Shown here: positions 13,076-26,799 of the stretch, piece by piece
Numbering within the stretch: the stretch's first letter is position 1
How the letters are laid out: the number at the start of each line of letters is the position of its first letter
Source of the DNA: Talpa occidentalis
Taxonomy: Eukaryota > Chordata > Mammalia > Eulipotyphla > Talpidae
Assembly: GCF_014898055.3 (NCBI RefSeq)
Contig: NW_023602073.1
Span: 17,531,784-17,595,783, forward strand
Direction of reading: 5' to 3'
DNA length: 64,000 nucleotides
Notes under the pieces: generated by a model
The model's database searches: none
Seen by the model: the letters and a program-made list of their open reading frames with translations, nothing else
Told to the model about the DNA's origin: nothing
Position numbers and translations under genes: made by a program

Positions 13076-13373
13076 TTTTTTTTTATAAAGGCATGTTATT
13101 ATTTATTTATTTGTTTGTTTGTTTATACATGCACTGGATACAGTCAGAAGCGCGGGAAGGTGAGAGAATTCACCAGAGCCAGAGCAGGGAGCAGAGCAGG
13201 CAGAAGGACCGAAGTACACTGCTGAGGGGAGCAGCGGGCGGCAAGAGAGGTCTGCACGCCATGCGGGACCCTCCTCCGGTGGCCGGGGAGCAGCTGGGGA
13301 TCGAACCGGCACCGCAGAGGCCGGGGGCAGCTTCGCAACCCAGCGCTCAACCGCTGCGCCACCGGGGAGGCCC
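13076..13373 (-). mobile_element. tRNA-derived SINE, young subfamily
   Basis: Minus-strand copy whose tRNA-related head (complement of gctgcgccaccggggaggccc) ends at 13373 and whose tail is (ttta/tttg)n-rich. It keeps many CpGs and shares a distinct 3' segment (about 13085-13095, aaaggcatg) and the ctcctccggtggccgg block with the copy at 62.3 kb, defining a subfamily. A gatatt motif on both sides may be part of a target-site duplication. Confidence 0.85.
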
Positions 13374-13588
13374 GATATTGTTTTTTTAAGTAAATTGCTG
13401 TTAAAATAAGAGCAATTTCAAAATTTCATGAGGCCAGAATTACAAAGAATTTACATGTATAATAATTTTTTGTAATACACCTTTAAATTTAAAATGTATA
13501 TAACAGAAAATCATCAGGAACTTAGTGGCTTAAAATAAGACATAATTTTATATTTTGGAGCTTGTGGTTTTGACAAGAATCTCACTGA

Positions 13589-13820
13589 GGGCCTGCCTAG
13601 TGGCCTAGGGGTTAAGTCACAGTCTATCACTGCTATTGCCTGAGTTGGATACCAGGCCTGGGAGGTAACCCACAATATAGAGCAGCAGACCTGTCTTTTG
13701 CCTGTTCCTCCCCTGAGCAGTATTTCAGTACTTGTTCTGCTCCCCACTCTGTCTCTGGCGAATCCTTTTCCACCCATCACGCCCCCACCTACACCACAGT
13801 ACTTCCACGCAAAACAACAA
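13589..13820 (+). mobile_element. old degenerate SINE of the same family
   Basis: Begins ggcctgcctagtggcctagg and keeps the order of family landmarks (gcagcagacctgtc, gtatttcagt, ctctgtctctggcgaatcct) but with heavy substitution and no clear tail or target-site duplication. Confidence 0.75.
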
Positions 13821-13829
13821 AAACCTCAT

Positions 13830-15360
13830 TGATGGAAAATCAAAAGTAGTGGATATATTTCCTTGCCTTTTTCAGCTACTGGAAACCCTTACCTCTTTGG
13901 CTGGGGGCCCTTTTCCTTGACTTTCAAAGCTAGCAATTTCACGCCAAATCCTGAGGCTGCCTTCTTTCCTCTTGTTTCTGTGTTGTGTCTTCTTGCATTG
14001 TTAAGGTCCCATGTGTTCACACTGGATTTGTTCTGAAATTCAAGGTAGTCTCCCTATTTTTAAGTCAACTGACTGGCATCTTTAATGTCATCTGCAAACT
14101 TAATTGCCCCAGTTGTATAGCCAAACATTCCCAGTGATTTGAGGTGAACATAAGGGTGGCATTTACTCTATCACAGTACGGCACAGTATTTTCAGAGCAT
14201 GATCGAAAACTTCATACTTTTTCTCTGGGAAGTGGAAAAGCACATGGACACATCATTTGCACGTTATTTCAAGGAGCCCATGTACTACCCTGACAGGTTT
14301 ATGGACCTTGGTTAGATACATGAGACTACAGAAATAAAGTTAGATATTTATATCAATGCATATACTCATATATGTAACTATCTGGTATTTTAGGTTTTAC
14401 ACTTACATTTTCACGATGATGCTTTTGTTCTTTACATATTTTTGTTTCAATATTTGTATATTTATGTTGTCTGTGCATGTGCTTGCATGCATTTTGGCGT
14501 TGTGCAGGAGGTGTTTCTATTCATAAAAAAAATTACACAAGACTACAGAAAACAGTATTCACACCTGATTTGAAATCCTAAATACATGCTTTATATTTTT
14601 TCATTATTCCACATAGGACACCATTCATGACATTTTATTACCTAAAGTAGCTTAATAATTATAGGAACAAAAGAGTAAAATTTCAGTGTGTTTGCTTGAG
14701 TACACAAAATAGGACCCGGGGTGACATGATTATTTTTCTTTAAAATGTTTTTTTTTTTTTTTTTGGTGATGCAATATTTAAATACAATACTTGAAACTCT
14801 ACTGGAAAATAACAATTTTAAAGAAAGACAATAATTTTAAAGAAGCAACATAGCTTAAGGGTGTGTTTCCTGGACTTCCAATATCACGTATCACTATTTT
14901 GCCAGTGATCTAACCTTTGATTAGTTAAGTCTTGTGAAGTTCTTAATAAAATTAAATGCCTCCATTTTGGAGTCAAGTGTTCAGTTTTCAAGCACTTTTA
15001 TTGTCCAATTCCTTAGTATTTACATCAGTTATAAGTAGATGAACTTAATGGATATTTAAAATATGGTAATGAAAAATTTGACTATCTTATATAAAGAAAC
15101 CATTAAAGCAATACTGCAAACTCCCTTCAGTTACTTCAGAACAGTTAAGTGAAGTTTCAATGTCATCATTTTGGCCAAACTTGTAGCCAAAGTGGGCAAC
15201 AGCAAAAAATAGCCATAATGAAGGTATTTTACTTTCAGTGAAAGGCCTGCATTTTTGGTGCGGAGTATTACCACCCACCTCCCATTTTAATATTCACTGG
15301 AGAAGCAAAAAATCTGTCACTCGGTAATTATACCCAAGTCATTACAACTCTTCAAAGAAA
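13830..15360. other. gene-free AT-rich spacer
   Basis: No gene supported. Contains a T run at 14750-14764 and nothing else I can classify. Confidence 0.5.
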
Positions 15361-15368
15361 AAGGAAGT

Positions 15369-15384
15369 GGCTCTGAAAAGAGCC
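15369..15384 (-). promoter_or_regulatory. histone mRNA 3' stem-loop (H2B at 15419)
   Basis: Canonical stem-loop on the minus strand, 35 bp after the H2B stop, embedded in a 3' UTR shared with the H2B at 11.7 kb. Confidence 0.95.
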
Positions 15385-15418
15385 TTTGGGGTTGTCTAAG
15401 CTGGAAATAGGAGCGCGC

Positions 15419-16512
<1,094 letters not shown>

Positions 16513-16543
16513 GACTGAGAACTTCAAACTTCTGGAAATCAAC

Positions 16544-16559
16544 GGCTCTTTTCAGAGCC
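16544..16559 (+). promoter_or_regulatory. histone mRNA 3' stem-loop (H2A at 16120)
   Basis: Canonical stem-loop 31 bp past the stop. The 3' flank from 16513 to about 16660 is a close inverted copy of about 10820-10968. Confidence 0.95.
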
Positions 16560-16679
16560 ACCCACTTTTATCTCGAAAGTGCTGGAATGCTGGATGTGAC
16601 AGACTTAGAGTCACTGAAAATCTTGCTTCGTGTCTTAAAAGTTACATAGACTAGTGAAAATTGTTATTGCTACAAGGTG

Positions 16680-17980
16680 GTTTAAGAATTTGCTCGTTTT
16701 TCTCACAATCTTAGGAAAACTTGGGACCCTTTGCACCAAAAGAACGGTAAGGAATGTGAATATTGTGTCATGACAAATCATAACTGGTCTTACGTAAATA
16801 TCAGAATGATAAGGTCATGTTAACAGGTTTTGGGGTGTATGAGTACAGATGTATGTACATAATTATGTGTTATGTACTTAAGCTTGCTGTCAAATTAAAA
16901 TTATGACAATGAAAAGGGGGAGCTGATAAAGCACATCTCAGAGCGGGCTTTTCAAATTTTAGCAGTTACAGCATTCAGTCTATTTTTCCAATCTAATGGG
17001 TAGGCCACACTCAACTGAAAATATACCACTGTGACATAATTCCTACTGCAGAAAATTGAGCTGCAATAGCAGGAAAGCTCGCTTTCCTTTCCCTGCTTTA
17101 TATCAGCCTATAAGTTCTGTGCTAGAGACTGCTGCAGGCTTAGTACAGTGTGGCATCACAGGACTGTACATAACAGCCCATTTACTTGTATGTATTTACC
17201 TTCCCACATTTTGCCACCCTAAAAGTTTTTCTGTCATTTCACTACAAATTAATTGTTCTCTATTGAAAATGCTAGAAAAACTGGAGTTCTCAGTACTTTG
17301 TGTATTACTGCTTCCTACTTCTCTTGCCCTGTATATTGAAATATGCATGGTAATGAAATGTTTGTCTTCCTAACCTCTCTTTTGTGACAGAGGCCCCAGC
17401 TGAGAACCCAGAAAGATAAAGGGAAAATTTGTCTCCCTTGTTAAAAGAAGGAAGATTGAAATAAAAGAACACATTTAGAGCAAAAAGAGCTGTTTTGTGA
17501 CACAATAATATAACCTTTAGGTTACCTGTTCAACTAAACATAATTTTAACTAACATAATTCAACTAAACATAATTTCTAGTGGAAATAGTCATTGAAATC
17601 ATTAATAACTTAAAAGATAACATGTAAATTCACAGACACTACTCCCTAATAACCAAACAAAAGTAAATCTCTCAAAATAATTATACACTACATAGGCAGG
17701 TTTTTTAAACCAGGCTCTGATGTGACAATGAAAATGCAGTCCATTCTTTCACTATAATTGAATAACTGCACATTTCCAAACAGGTTTCAGAGCTGCAGCC
17801 ACCAGAGTCCTTCCCTTGTTCTCAATGAGTCTGTGCATGATGAAAAATTTGCCCTTCCTGTTTGCTCTTTCTGTAACCACATTCCTTCATACAACAAAAA
17901 ACAACACTAAGCTAAAAATTTAGGACTAACTGGTAACACTGAATTGCACCCTCTATTCCATTCTTATGATTTAACTGTTT
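16680..17980. other. gene-free spacer
   Basis: No histone gene, RNA gene or named repeat recognised. A short tandem doubling of aactaaacataattt is visible at about 17532-17577. Confidence 0.45.
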
Positions 17981-17989
17981 ACTGACTTC

Positions 17990-18350
17990 ATCTGTATCCT
18001 AGGAACTCGGAAAATTGTGTCGCATACCTAATAAATTTCTCCGTGTCCCCCTGGGCTTGACAGTGGCATCTAAAGAAAAATCTGATTGCAGAGGAAACAC
18101 CTTGCTGTGTAAGTCTAACACCTTGACTCCTATCTCCTAGTCTGCCCAGCACCTCCTCAACATACAAATGTAAAGCCCTGACTTCCCTCACATTCCTTAG
18201 ACACTTATAAAGTGCTAGCACTCCCAACATTCCAGGAATCAGTTCTTTTGAGGAGGGTGCCTACCTATCCTTCCAACCCCCTCCATCAGCATCACAAATA
18301 AAACTCCATGTAATGACAATTCTCATGTTTCAGAGTTTGGATTTTTGGGC
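17990..18350 (+). mobile_element. possible LTR fragment
   Basis: A TATA-like acttataaag (18202-18211) is followed about 85 bp later by aataaaac (18297-18304), an LTR-like spacing, in C-rich sequence unlike its surroundings. Ends are undefined and no coding region is attached. Confidence 0.35.
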
Positions 18351-19045
18351 TTGAGTGAAAGATTTGGTTTGGTCATTTAAATTTCCACCTTCTTGTATTG
18401 TGGTTACCAATGATTTCTCAGGGCAAAGACAGGGAAAGGACCACCATCACCTCTCCTGGAATGCTTACTTCCATTCTAATCAGCAACATGACATCCATTT
18501 ACCTTATTTAACGAAGGTAAAACCATGATTCAGGAAATACAGACAATATATACTAAATACCATAAAGATCAATGAATGGGGGGAAAGGTAAGATGCTAAG
18601 TGAGGGTCAAATAAGGAATTAGAATATTTACAATTTAACAGAGAAATGTTAGTAATGATAAATTACATTAAAACAAAATGATTGATGCCCAAGAAGTCAT
18701 AAATCTTTGGTATTATTTGTACAGCATTCAACAAAACTTTTCTACCTCACTACCAAATAAAAATGTACAAGAGATGGAAGATAAGGATAGAAAAATTGGA
18801 AAAGAGGTACACAGTATCAGAAACTTGGCTCACACAATGCCAAGAGCTGGGGTGGGGGTAGAAGGGATTAACAAAGCTATTAACCAAGCTATAGAAACTA
18901 AGTTCTTCAAAACCTAGATCACAAAGCACAAGACCCAAGCAGGTATCACACTGCTGTAGGCATTATAAGGGACACAGACCTGAAGTGAAGATATGGAGAC
19001 TTAGGGCCATTGTAAAAATCTGGCCTCCTTCAAATTCTACATATT

Positions 19046-19560
19046 TTATTCGAAGTCAACAACAAACATCTTCATGAAGGAGTGAGTCCCTCCCAAACAG
19101 AAGACTATATCAGCGCAATCTCTGAACTGGCACGGGACAGCAATGCCCTTCTTCCCTCCTGTGCCTATGTAGGTGCTTCTTTTTGCCAACTTTGTGTCCC
19201 TCCGCAGAGCAGCAGCCTTCCTGCCTGCCCACGATCTGTACCATGCCTGTCTTCCCTGCATTGACCTCCCTCAGCAGGGGCAGGGTCCTCCCAAGGCTGC
19301 ATGCCTGCAATCATGCAGGTCTCTCTATTGGCAAAGGTGTCCCTTTCAGGGCAGGTCTTTGTACCTGTTTGTGTCTACGCAAGTGTCCTTTATTCTTCTC
19401 TCTCCTTTGTAATAAACCTACCCTTTTTTTAACACCTCTGTGACATGGAGAAACTTGCCTAGGAATTCGCCGGTGTTGCTGAAAGGGGAGTTCTGATGAA
19501 ACCTTTCCCAGAGTGAACCGAAGGGCCCCACTCTGCGAACCCAGAAAATACAACGTAACA
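19046..19560 (+). mobile_element. LTR-like element, plus strand
   Basis: C-rich block with aataaa at 19411-19416 followed by about 145 bp ending near cgtaaca. The stretch 19478-19545 is the inverted match of about 1436-1502, so both are copies of one LTR family. No target-site duplication found. Confidence 0.5.
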
Positions 19561-19858
19561 ATTGTCCTCACTAAATTTTGCACCGTATATAAAGAGCAAG
19601 ATATAAAATGATCAGAAAGTGCACATTCCCAAAATCTTTCTGACATTGAACCTTGTATGATATTGTACGTTCATAAATAATATTAAAAAGAAAAGAAAGT
19701 TGCACCATCCCGAGTATAGGATTAAACCAGAGTAAAAGGCAGCTATAATTTGGGTCAAAGGCCAACTACAACCGCATCAGGCACAAGCATGCGCAGACAC
19801 ATCCATCATAGAACAATGATGCCAAACCAGCAAGACAAACACCGCCCAGGCAAATCGA

Positions 19859-19930
19859 CCAATTAACGCTAGCAAAGTTTTCACCAATCAGAACTGAACA
19901 CAGTGAAACCCTTATTTGCATATGCGGACC
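19859..19930. promoter_or_regulatory. orphan histone-type promoter module
   Basis: Two CCAAT boxes (19859-19863, 19884-19888) lead to a perfect octamer atttgcat (19914-19921), the order found in the H2B promoters of this window. Immediately after it the complement reads ggtccgcatatg (19919-19930), like the H4 site II core of the gene at 44.1 kb (complement of atatgcggacctt). No histone coding sequence lies within about 1.9 kb on either side. Probably the relic of a lost or moved histone gene. Confidence 0.55.
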
Positions 19931-19999
19931 TGAATGTGAACTAGACTCGCTTTTGTGCTTACCGTTGCTAACATGGGACTGTTCCCCGAACTGGAGTTC

Positions 20000-21730
20000 T
20001 AAAGCCTCTTCAAACATTATCACGCAGGAGTAGCAAGTTCAACTCGGGTTTTCTTGGTTTTATGACCCTTTTTATCTTTCTTACTTCCAAGTCTCACGTA
20101 GTTTTTCCTCACACTGAATCCTTACTAGGAAAAGGCAGAATTTGCAAGATAAGATTCCATGAAACTTCATGGTGTAACTGCTCGATATTCTTAACTTAAT
20201 CAATTTCTTTGTATTTTTATTCTGTCTAGACTACAAAGTAATTAACCAGACTTGAAAGAGAACAGGGGTCATTTTTATTCTGTCTAGACTCCAAAGAACA
20301 GGAGTGAAATTTAATGATATTCATGTTTAAATGCATTAGTTTACTTAAGCCCTCTCTTATCCACCTGATCTGTTTTTTTTTTTTTTTTAATTCAGGTTAT
20401 TACAGTGTTTCCAACTGGAGTGCAGTTTCAGTACCTAGGTTGCCTTGAAATAGATTTGAAGTCCATCATTTTCCAAGCCACATGAGAGCAACGTTTGATA
20501 GACCAAGAAACAGGAAAGGAAGAAACCTGGAACAGTGCTGCTTATGGAAAATGCAACCCACGTATGTAGTTTATTTGTAGTAGCCACACTACAGGATGGT
20601 GGGGAGGTACAATTATTTTACTAATACTGTATGTAGCCCAAATATCTCAATTTCTTAAACATGTCAAAACAGTAGATACTAATGTAATATTTTATATTTC
20701 CTTCATCAGCTTAAAACTTACAAATTGGATGCATATTTTATTCAGATACTTGTTTTTATAGGAAATACTTTCATTTGCAAAGGAAATTACACTTAAGTTT
20801 CTGTTCACAAATTAAGTTCTCATGCCCCAGTTCAAACATAACTAAAAATTGCAATAATTGAAGAGAATATAGGCTTTTATATAAGAACTAATTACAATAA
20901 AATAACAGCATTCTTTTTTTCTTCAAAACGTGTTACAATCCAAATGCTGAAATGTGGCTCCGAAATACTATATAAGAAAATACAACTCTAGGATGAATTC
21001 GGTTTCAGATGTGGTATTAGTGATGGCCATGGCTGGTCAAATATAAGGCGTAAGTTAATTAAAATGTAATCATGAAAATTTACTACTCATCTCTAAAACA
21101 AAGATTTGCAAAGTACAACCCGTACTTTATGAAAGGAACTGACCAAAGTCCAAACTGAAATATACCAGTGTGAGAAATTCAAGAATAGGGAAGAATCAAT
21201 TGGTGGGACATGAAGATGGGAATTCCTTAGTGATTGGCAGTCCTCAGTATGTTGGACACCTGACTTCAAATTTAAATGTTTATTTTTGAAACATCTCCTG
21301 ATCTCAAGATCAACTTTCCGTTTCACAGATTAAAAAAAAAAAGTGAAAATGAGGCAACCTGTCACCAAAAGTTCCTGAGCATCAGAAGGCGATATATATA
21401 TATGTGTGAAGGGCCCAACCAGGGACGCATTCATCCCATCCACTTTACTATCATTACTTTATTTTGTTGAAAAAGGAACAAAAATTCTTAAGAGAAACCA
21501 CAGAACAGATAGGCCTTGTAGAGATCAGGCAATGAATACAAGCTTATATGTAAGAATACTAATAATTCAAACATGGGCGAAAGATGTTAGCTTGAGCGGT
21601 ACACTTATTTCAATGTCTAGAAATTCGGAAAGAATGTTTAATGTGTCTATTTGAGGGCCTCTTATTGAATACAGGTACTAAAAAATAGTTCTTTTCCTGG
21701 CTGTCCCCCGCCTCCCATACGCATACAAAC
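20000..21730. other. gene-free AT-rich spacer
   Basis: Nothing recognisable apart from a T run at 20371-20388 and a short doubled phrase (ttattctgtctagactccaaag-like) at about 20217-20295. Confidence 0.45.
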
Positions 21731-21739
21731 TGGCATTCG

Positions 21740-22191
<452 letters not shown>

Positions 22192-22231
22192 AATGGGTGT
22201 CCCACGAGGATTTATTTCAGCAATGTCTAAA

Positions 22232-22247
22232 GGCCCTTTTCAGGGCC
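22232..22247 (+). promoter_or_regulatory. histone mRNA 3' stem-loop (H4 at 21880)
   Basis: ggcccttttcagggcc: stem with C-G pairs in place of the usual U-A pairs, loop uuuc. Fits the family consensus and is typical of H4 genes here. Confidence 0.95.
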
Positions 22248-22299
22248 ATCTATATGTTCATATAAAAGAGTTGGTGACTTCCTTTTGCTTTATTTCCTG

Positions 22300-23028
22300 A
22301 ATCTGGAAAAATGATATATGCACTACGTGATTTGTTAGCTTCGGTATTCGTTTTGTAAGGTAATGGAAGTATAGTTTCAGTGATAGTTAAGCTTTTTTAT
22401 CTCACATAAGTAAACACTTGACTGTTATACAAGCATGCTTCGTGCTTCAATTGAGGCCCGAGTATTTCAACTGAAAATGCTAGGAAGTATTGAACACGTC
22501 TAATCTCTCATGGATTTCAAATGGCCTGCCAGCTAGTTAATCCAGTGTCTTGGGGGTGGTTGGGAGGACTATTTTGTGAACTTTGTTTTGGGTGAGGATT
22601 CCCACTCTTGTGGTTCAATCTGATGTTGCTGTCCCTTAAATGTGGGCTTGACCTGGACTTCCAGCCAACCCAAAGAGCACAGTAAAGGAGACGGTTTTGT
22701 GTATATGATTGTTACTTAAGATTATAACATATTTTTCTTGATTTTGGTTTTGATGGTTGTGTCTGCATGTTCGCAGACACAAATGAGAAGAAACTTACTG
22801 TACTGGGCTCTTTAGGAATTCAGGGTGGCCTCCCACCACAAGGGCTTCCAACCTACAGCAAGAAAGTATTCTCAGTCCCAAAGCCACAAAGAATTTAGTT
22901 GAGTAGTTGAGTGGGAAGTTTATCCTTCCCAAATCAAGCACCCAAAAGACCTCTAACATCTTCACTAGCAATCTAAGAGAGAACCCAGCTAAGCAAATTG
23001 TCAGGCCCACAAAAACTGCAAAACTGTG
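22300..23028. other. gene-free spacer
   Basis: No gene supported and no repeat family recognised between the H4 stem-loop and the U2 fragment. Confidence 0.45.
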
Positions 23029-23067
23029 ATCACTTCTCAGCCTTTTAGCTAAGATCAAGCGAAGAAT
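23029..23067 (+). pseudogene. truncated U2 snRNA pseudogene
   Basis: atcacttctcagcc and ttttagctaagatcaagcga reproduce the 5' end of U2 snRNA (stem-loop I and the branch-site-recognition start) with a few substitutions, then the match stops after about 39 nt. The missing Sm site and 3' domains make it non-functional. 5'-end-only U2 fragments are a common retropseudogene class in mammals. Confidence 0.7.
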
Positions 23068-23069
23068 AC

Positions 23070-23985
23070 ATGTGCATTGCCTGAAGCTAATTTACCTGAA
23101 GTGATCTGTTAGGTAGGAATGGATAACTTGTACACAACTCACTGGGTGTTTTCAACAATCCATGCTCCGTCTAAAATAACAAGATAAACTGAAACTGCAG
23201 TCTTGAATTACTAGGAGACTTAGATTTAAAAACAAACCTCATTTATGTGCTCATTCAAACTTTATAAGCATGTTTACTCGTTTTTCACAACTATGTAACC
23301 CTCCACATATATACCCGGTACTCAACTGGTAAATCTATAGCTGATGTGTTGGTGGCTCCCCTCACAAGAAATATAAGCCACAATTTGTATTCAAAAGTGA
23401 TTTACATAAGTCATTTCACTTTAACCAGTATGGAATTTGCTTTCAAAATGTTAACATATGAAAGCATAGATTGCAATCTAACTGTTTTTCTAGCACATCT
23501 AGAGTAGCTCTTAATTCCATTTATTGTTTTGTTTTGATTTTTTCTGTCTAAATACAAAAGAACCAACACTCACTAAAGGAAGGGAAGAAAAAATGAAATA
23601 GGAAAGAAAAAATGGAGCAAAATTGGGGCTTCAGAATAACTGAAAGTTGATTGTATCCATTCACAAAAACAAGGTAAATGTATAATGGATAATGTTTTAA
23701 TGTACTTGAAGAAATACCTTTGAAAATGTCTGTAGCTTTAGAAATGCTGAACACTTATGAAACAGGAAATCCCCCCCACCAGTATATACTATATGACATA
23801 CAAAACATAGGCATCCTTTGTAAAATAGAAATCAAGTGATTTCCCATAGCATGAGTTCACATTTATGAAGAACATACGATTATTACTGTATTATATAATG
23901 TGGGCAACTTTGAAATATTTGTGATAAAGAATACTGGCCTAAGTACCAGCATTTAATTATTCTACAGCTTTTAACTCCACAAGAA
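23070..23985. other. gene-free AT-rich spacer
   Basis: No feature recognised. Confidence 0.45.
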
Positions 23986-23987
23986 TC

Positions 23988-24583
23988 TGTTATAGGACAG
24001 GGAGAGGGTCAGCCCAAACCCCGCAAACCTGCCTATTCTAAATGGGTTCTGCCATCCGCCGCATCAACACAAAACATATGAGACTTTAATGAAAAGGAAC
24101 TTTAATAAAACTAGGAAACCATACAGGAAAGGCAAAGAGTCTAGTTTCTAAATGAAGCACCCAAAGTTACCCGTCCCCTCGTGGGTAAAAGTCCATCCAA
24201 ATGGGATTGGTCCAGAACAAGGCCCCAAAGCCTGCCACAAGTCTAAAGCATCTTCCAGTGGGGACCCACAGCAAAGGGTCACAAACAACCAGACAAGCCC
24301 GGAAGGAAAAGAGCAAAATCAACATCAAGATAAAAGCTGCCATTGTCACCTCCCCACGGGTCTCACCCACATCTGTGTCACCCCGTCCACGACCAAAAGA
24401 CAAGCGCAGTTTCTTCACGTGTCTCTAGGCTCCATGCGCCTCCTCCAAGTCTCCTTGCTCCATCCTGCTTCCTTCCTTCCTCAGTCTCTTCTGCAGCTTC
24501 TTCTCTTGCTCCTCAGCTCCACCTCCCTTGGGTGGGGCAGGGAAGCTGGAACCTCCCCCTTTCCTGGGGACCACCCTGTTACA
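23988..24583 (-). mobile_element. solo LTR, family A (minus strand)
   Basis: On the minus strand it begins tgtaacagggtggtcccc and ends in tataaca, a TG...CA element of about 596 bp. It aligns along most of its length with the copies at 52.2 kb (same strand) and 50.7 kb (opposite strand). No internal viral sequence adjoins, so it is a solo LTR. The bases next to it do not form a clean 4-bp target-site duplication (aatc against taac). Confidence 0.8.
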
Positions 24584-24589
24584 TAACCA

Positions 24590-26150
24590 CTACAAATTTA
24601 TTTTCAAAACAATTCAAGGGTTTTTAGGAATAAAATCACAATGTCACCCTAAATTTTTATTGATTTACAATACTTCCTATTGCACATATTTGTTTCCAAT
24701 TCTTAACTGCACTAAAAATTAACAAAAGTTAAATAAACCGGTGTTCTTGGACCTAAAAACATATTTAAGATAAAGCTAGTCTAATAAAACTGGTAGAAAA
24801 ACTCTCGTATTACAACTTTCAACAGTATAACTTTGGGGAACAAGATGTAGAAAATTAATGGAAAGAAGCTTACTTAGTGCCCTCTAAAAATTGTCTCGTT
24901 CTCCAGGTAACAGCAGGGTCAGAGCCACCTTACTGTAATTTGCCAAACAAAACAAGTCTTGCCCATAATGCACTTGGCCATGTTCTTAGCACAGCAGTGC
25001 AAGCCACCCATGGCTTTAAATTAGATATCCATGACTTAGAGAGTACAACTACTTTAGACATCTATATACAAGGCAGAATTCCCCCTACACCAGCGTGTTA
25101 TTCATTATCTTCTTTTTTATCCGTGAGACTGCTGTCTGGAACACTTTTTGGTGATGGCCCAAAATTTAGCAGAATGTACCATGCAAAAATAACAAGGCTA
25201 AAGCCTTGGGGAAGTGAAACTGGCAGTGACATATCCGAAGCACTTATTACATGTATATACAAATAAAGGCTCAGAAAACTAAGCTGTGATTGGGCCAAAA
25301 TCGACCAGTAAATAAACTTTATGTAAATTAGGACTTACAGAACTCCTTTTTTTATTGGATGAAAAACGCACATTTTCAAGGACTCCTATAGGTTGCTTTA
25401 AGTTGCCGTCATAGAGTTACAGAGAGGAATATCTAATTGCGGGGTGTATTGTGAAGAAATATTCACCTAAACCTCTTGTTCGGCATCTTTTCCAGGTTAT
25501 ATGCGTTTTCTTGAGAGTTCTTGATTTAGGGCCGGCTGACATTTTAACGCATTTAATACAACAGCAAAAATCCTGCCTCCCTGAGCCTATACATGTATTT
25601 TTCACAAAATAATTTCCTTTGCAAAACATTAGCTCTCCCTGCCCATTTGTGCCTGCAAGACGCTTATTTCCTTTTTTTTATAAAATGAACCTGCCCTTTT
25701 AGATTTAAAAAAATAATAAAACAGCAGACTCAAATTGTATCTCAAATCCTAAATTCAAATGCCAGGAAATAGGAATTTTGCTGTGAGTACTCAAACACAA
25801 AATAGGTAGAGCGTATCTTAAAAGCCCACGCTACAACTAAGTGGGTATTTACTGTAAGTATGGAATAGGAATCACGAAGTACTAAAATAATGGTCTTAAG
25901 GGAGATTAAGGCAGGGAGTTCTACCCAGATAATAACGGGTTAACAATGCAGAAAAAGGCGGGTGCTATTTATGAGGTTCTAAAGTAGTGTCCCTTGAAAA
26001 GCATTGCATTTTGTATTATACACAGAAAAAAAATCAAGAATATTAAATGACTAATATGTCTACACATACTACTCGCGTGTTTATAAAGCGCTATCAACAA
26101 AACAATGATTTAGAAAATAATTTTTTTTGAAAAGAAAAGAAAATGGCTGC
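24590..26150. other. gene-free AT-rich spacer
   Basis: No gene or repeat I can name. Open frames here lack any recognisable protein feature. Confidence 0.45.
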
Positions 26151-26163
26151 TAATTAAAATGAA

Positions 26164-26732
<569 letters not shown>

Positions 26733-26771
26733 ATACTGTCTTCGGCTGTATTGGCTAACCTTAAATCCAAA

Positions 26772-26787
26772 GGCTCTTTTCAGAGCC
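26772..26787 (+). promoter_or_regulatory. histone mRNA 3' stem-loop (H3 at 26322)
   Basis: Canonical ggctcttttcagagcc, 39 bp past the stop. The purine-rich gttaaagag that follows may be part of the U7-pairing element. Confidence 0.95.
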
Positions 26788-26799
26788 AACTACTTACTC

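Noticed and set aside
15322..15336. ggtaattatac phrase identical to the H2A TATA region, near the 3' end of the H2B at 15.4 kb
   Set aside because: Short AT-rich identity with no other promoter motifs around it; likely chance.
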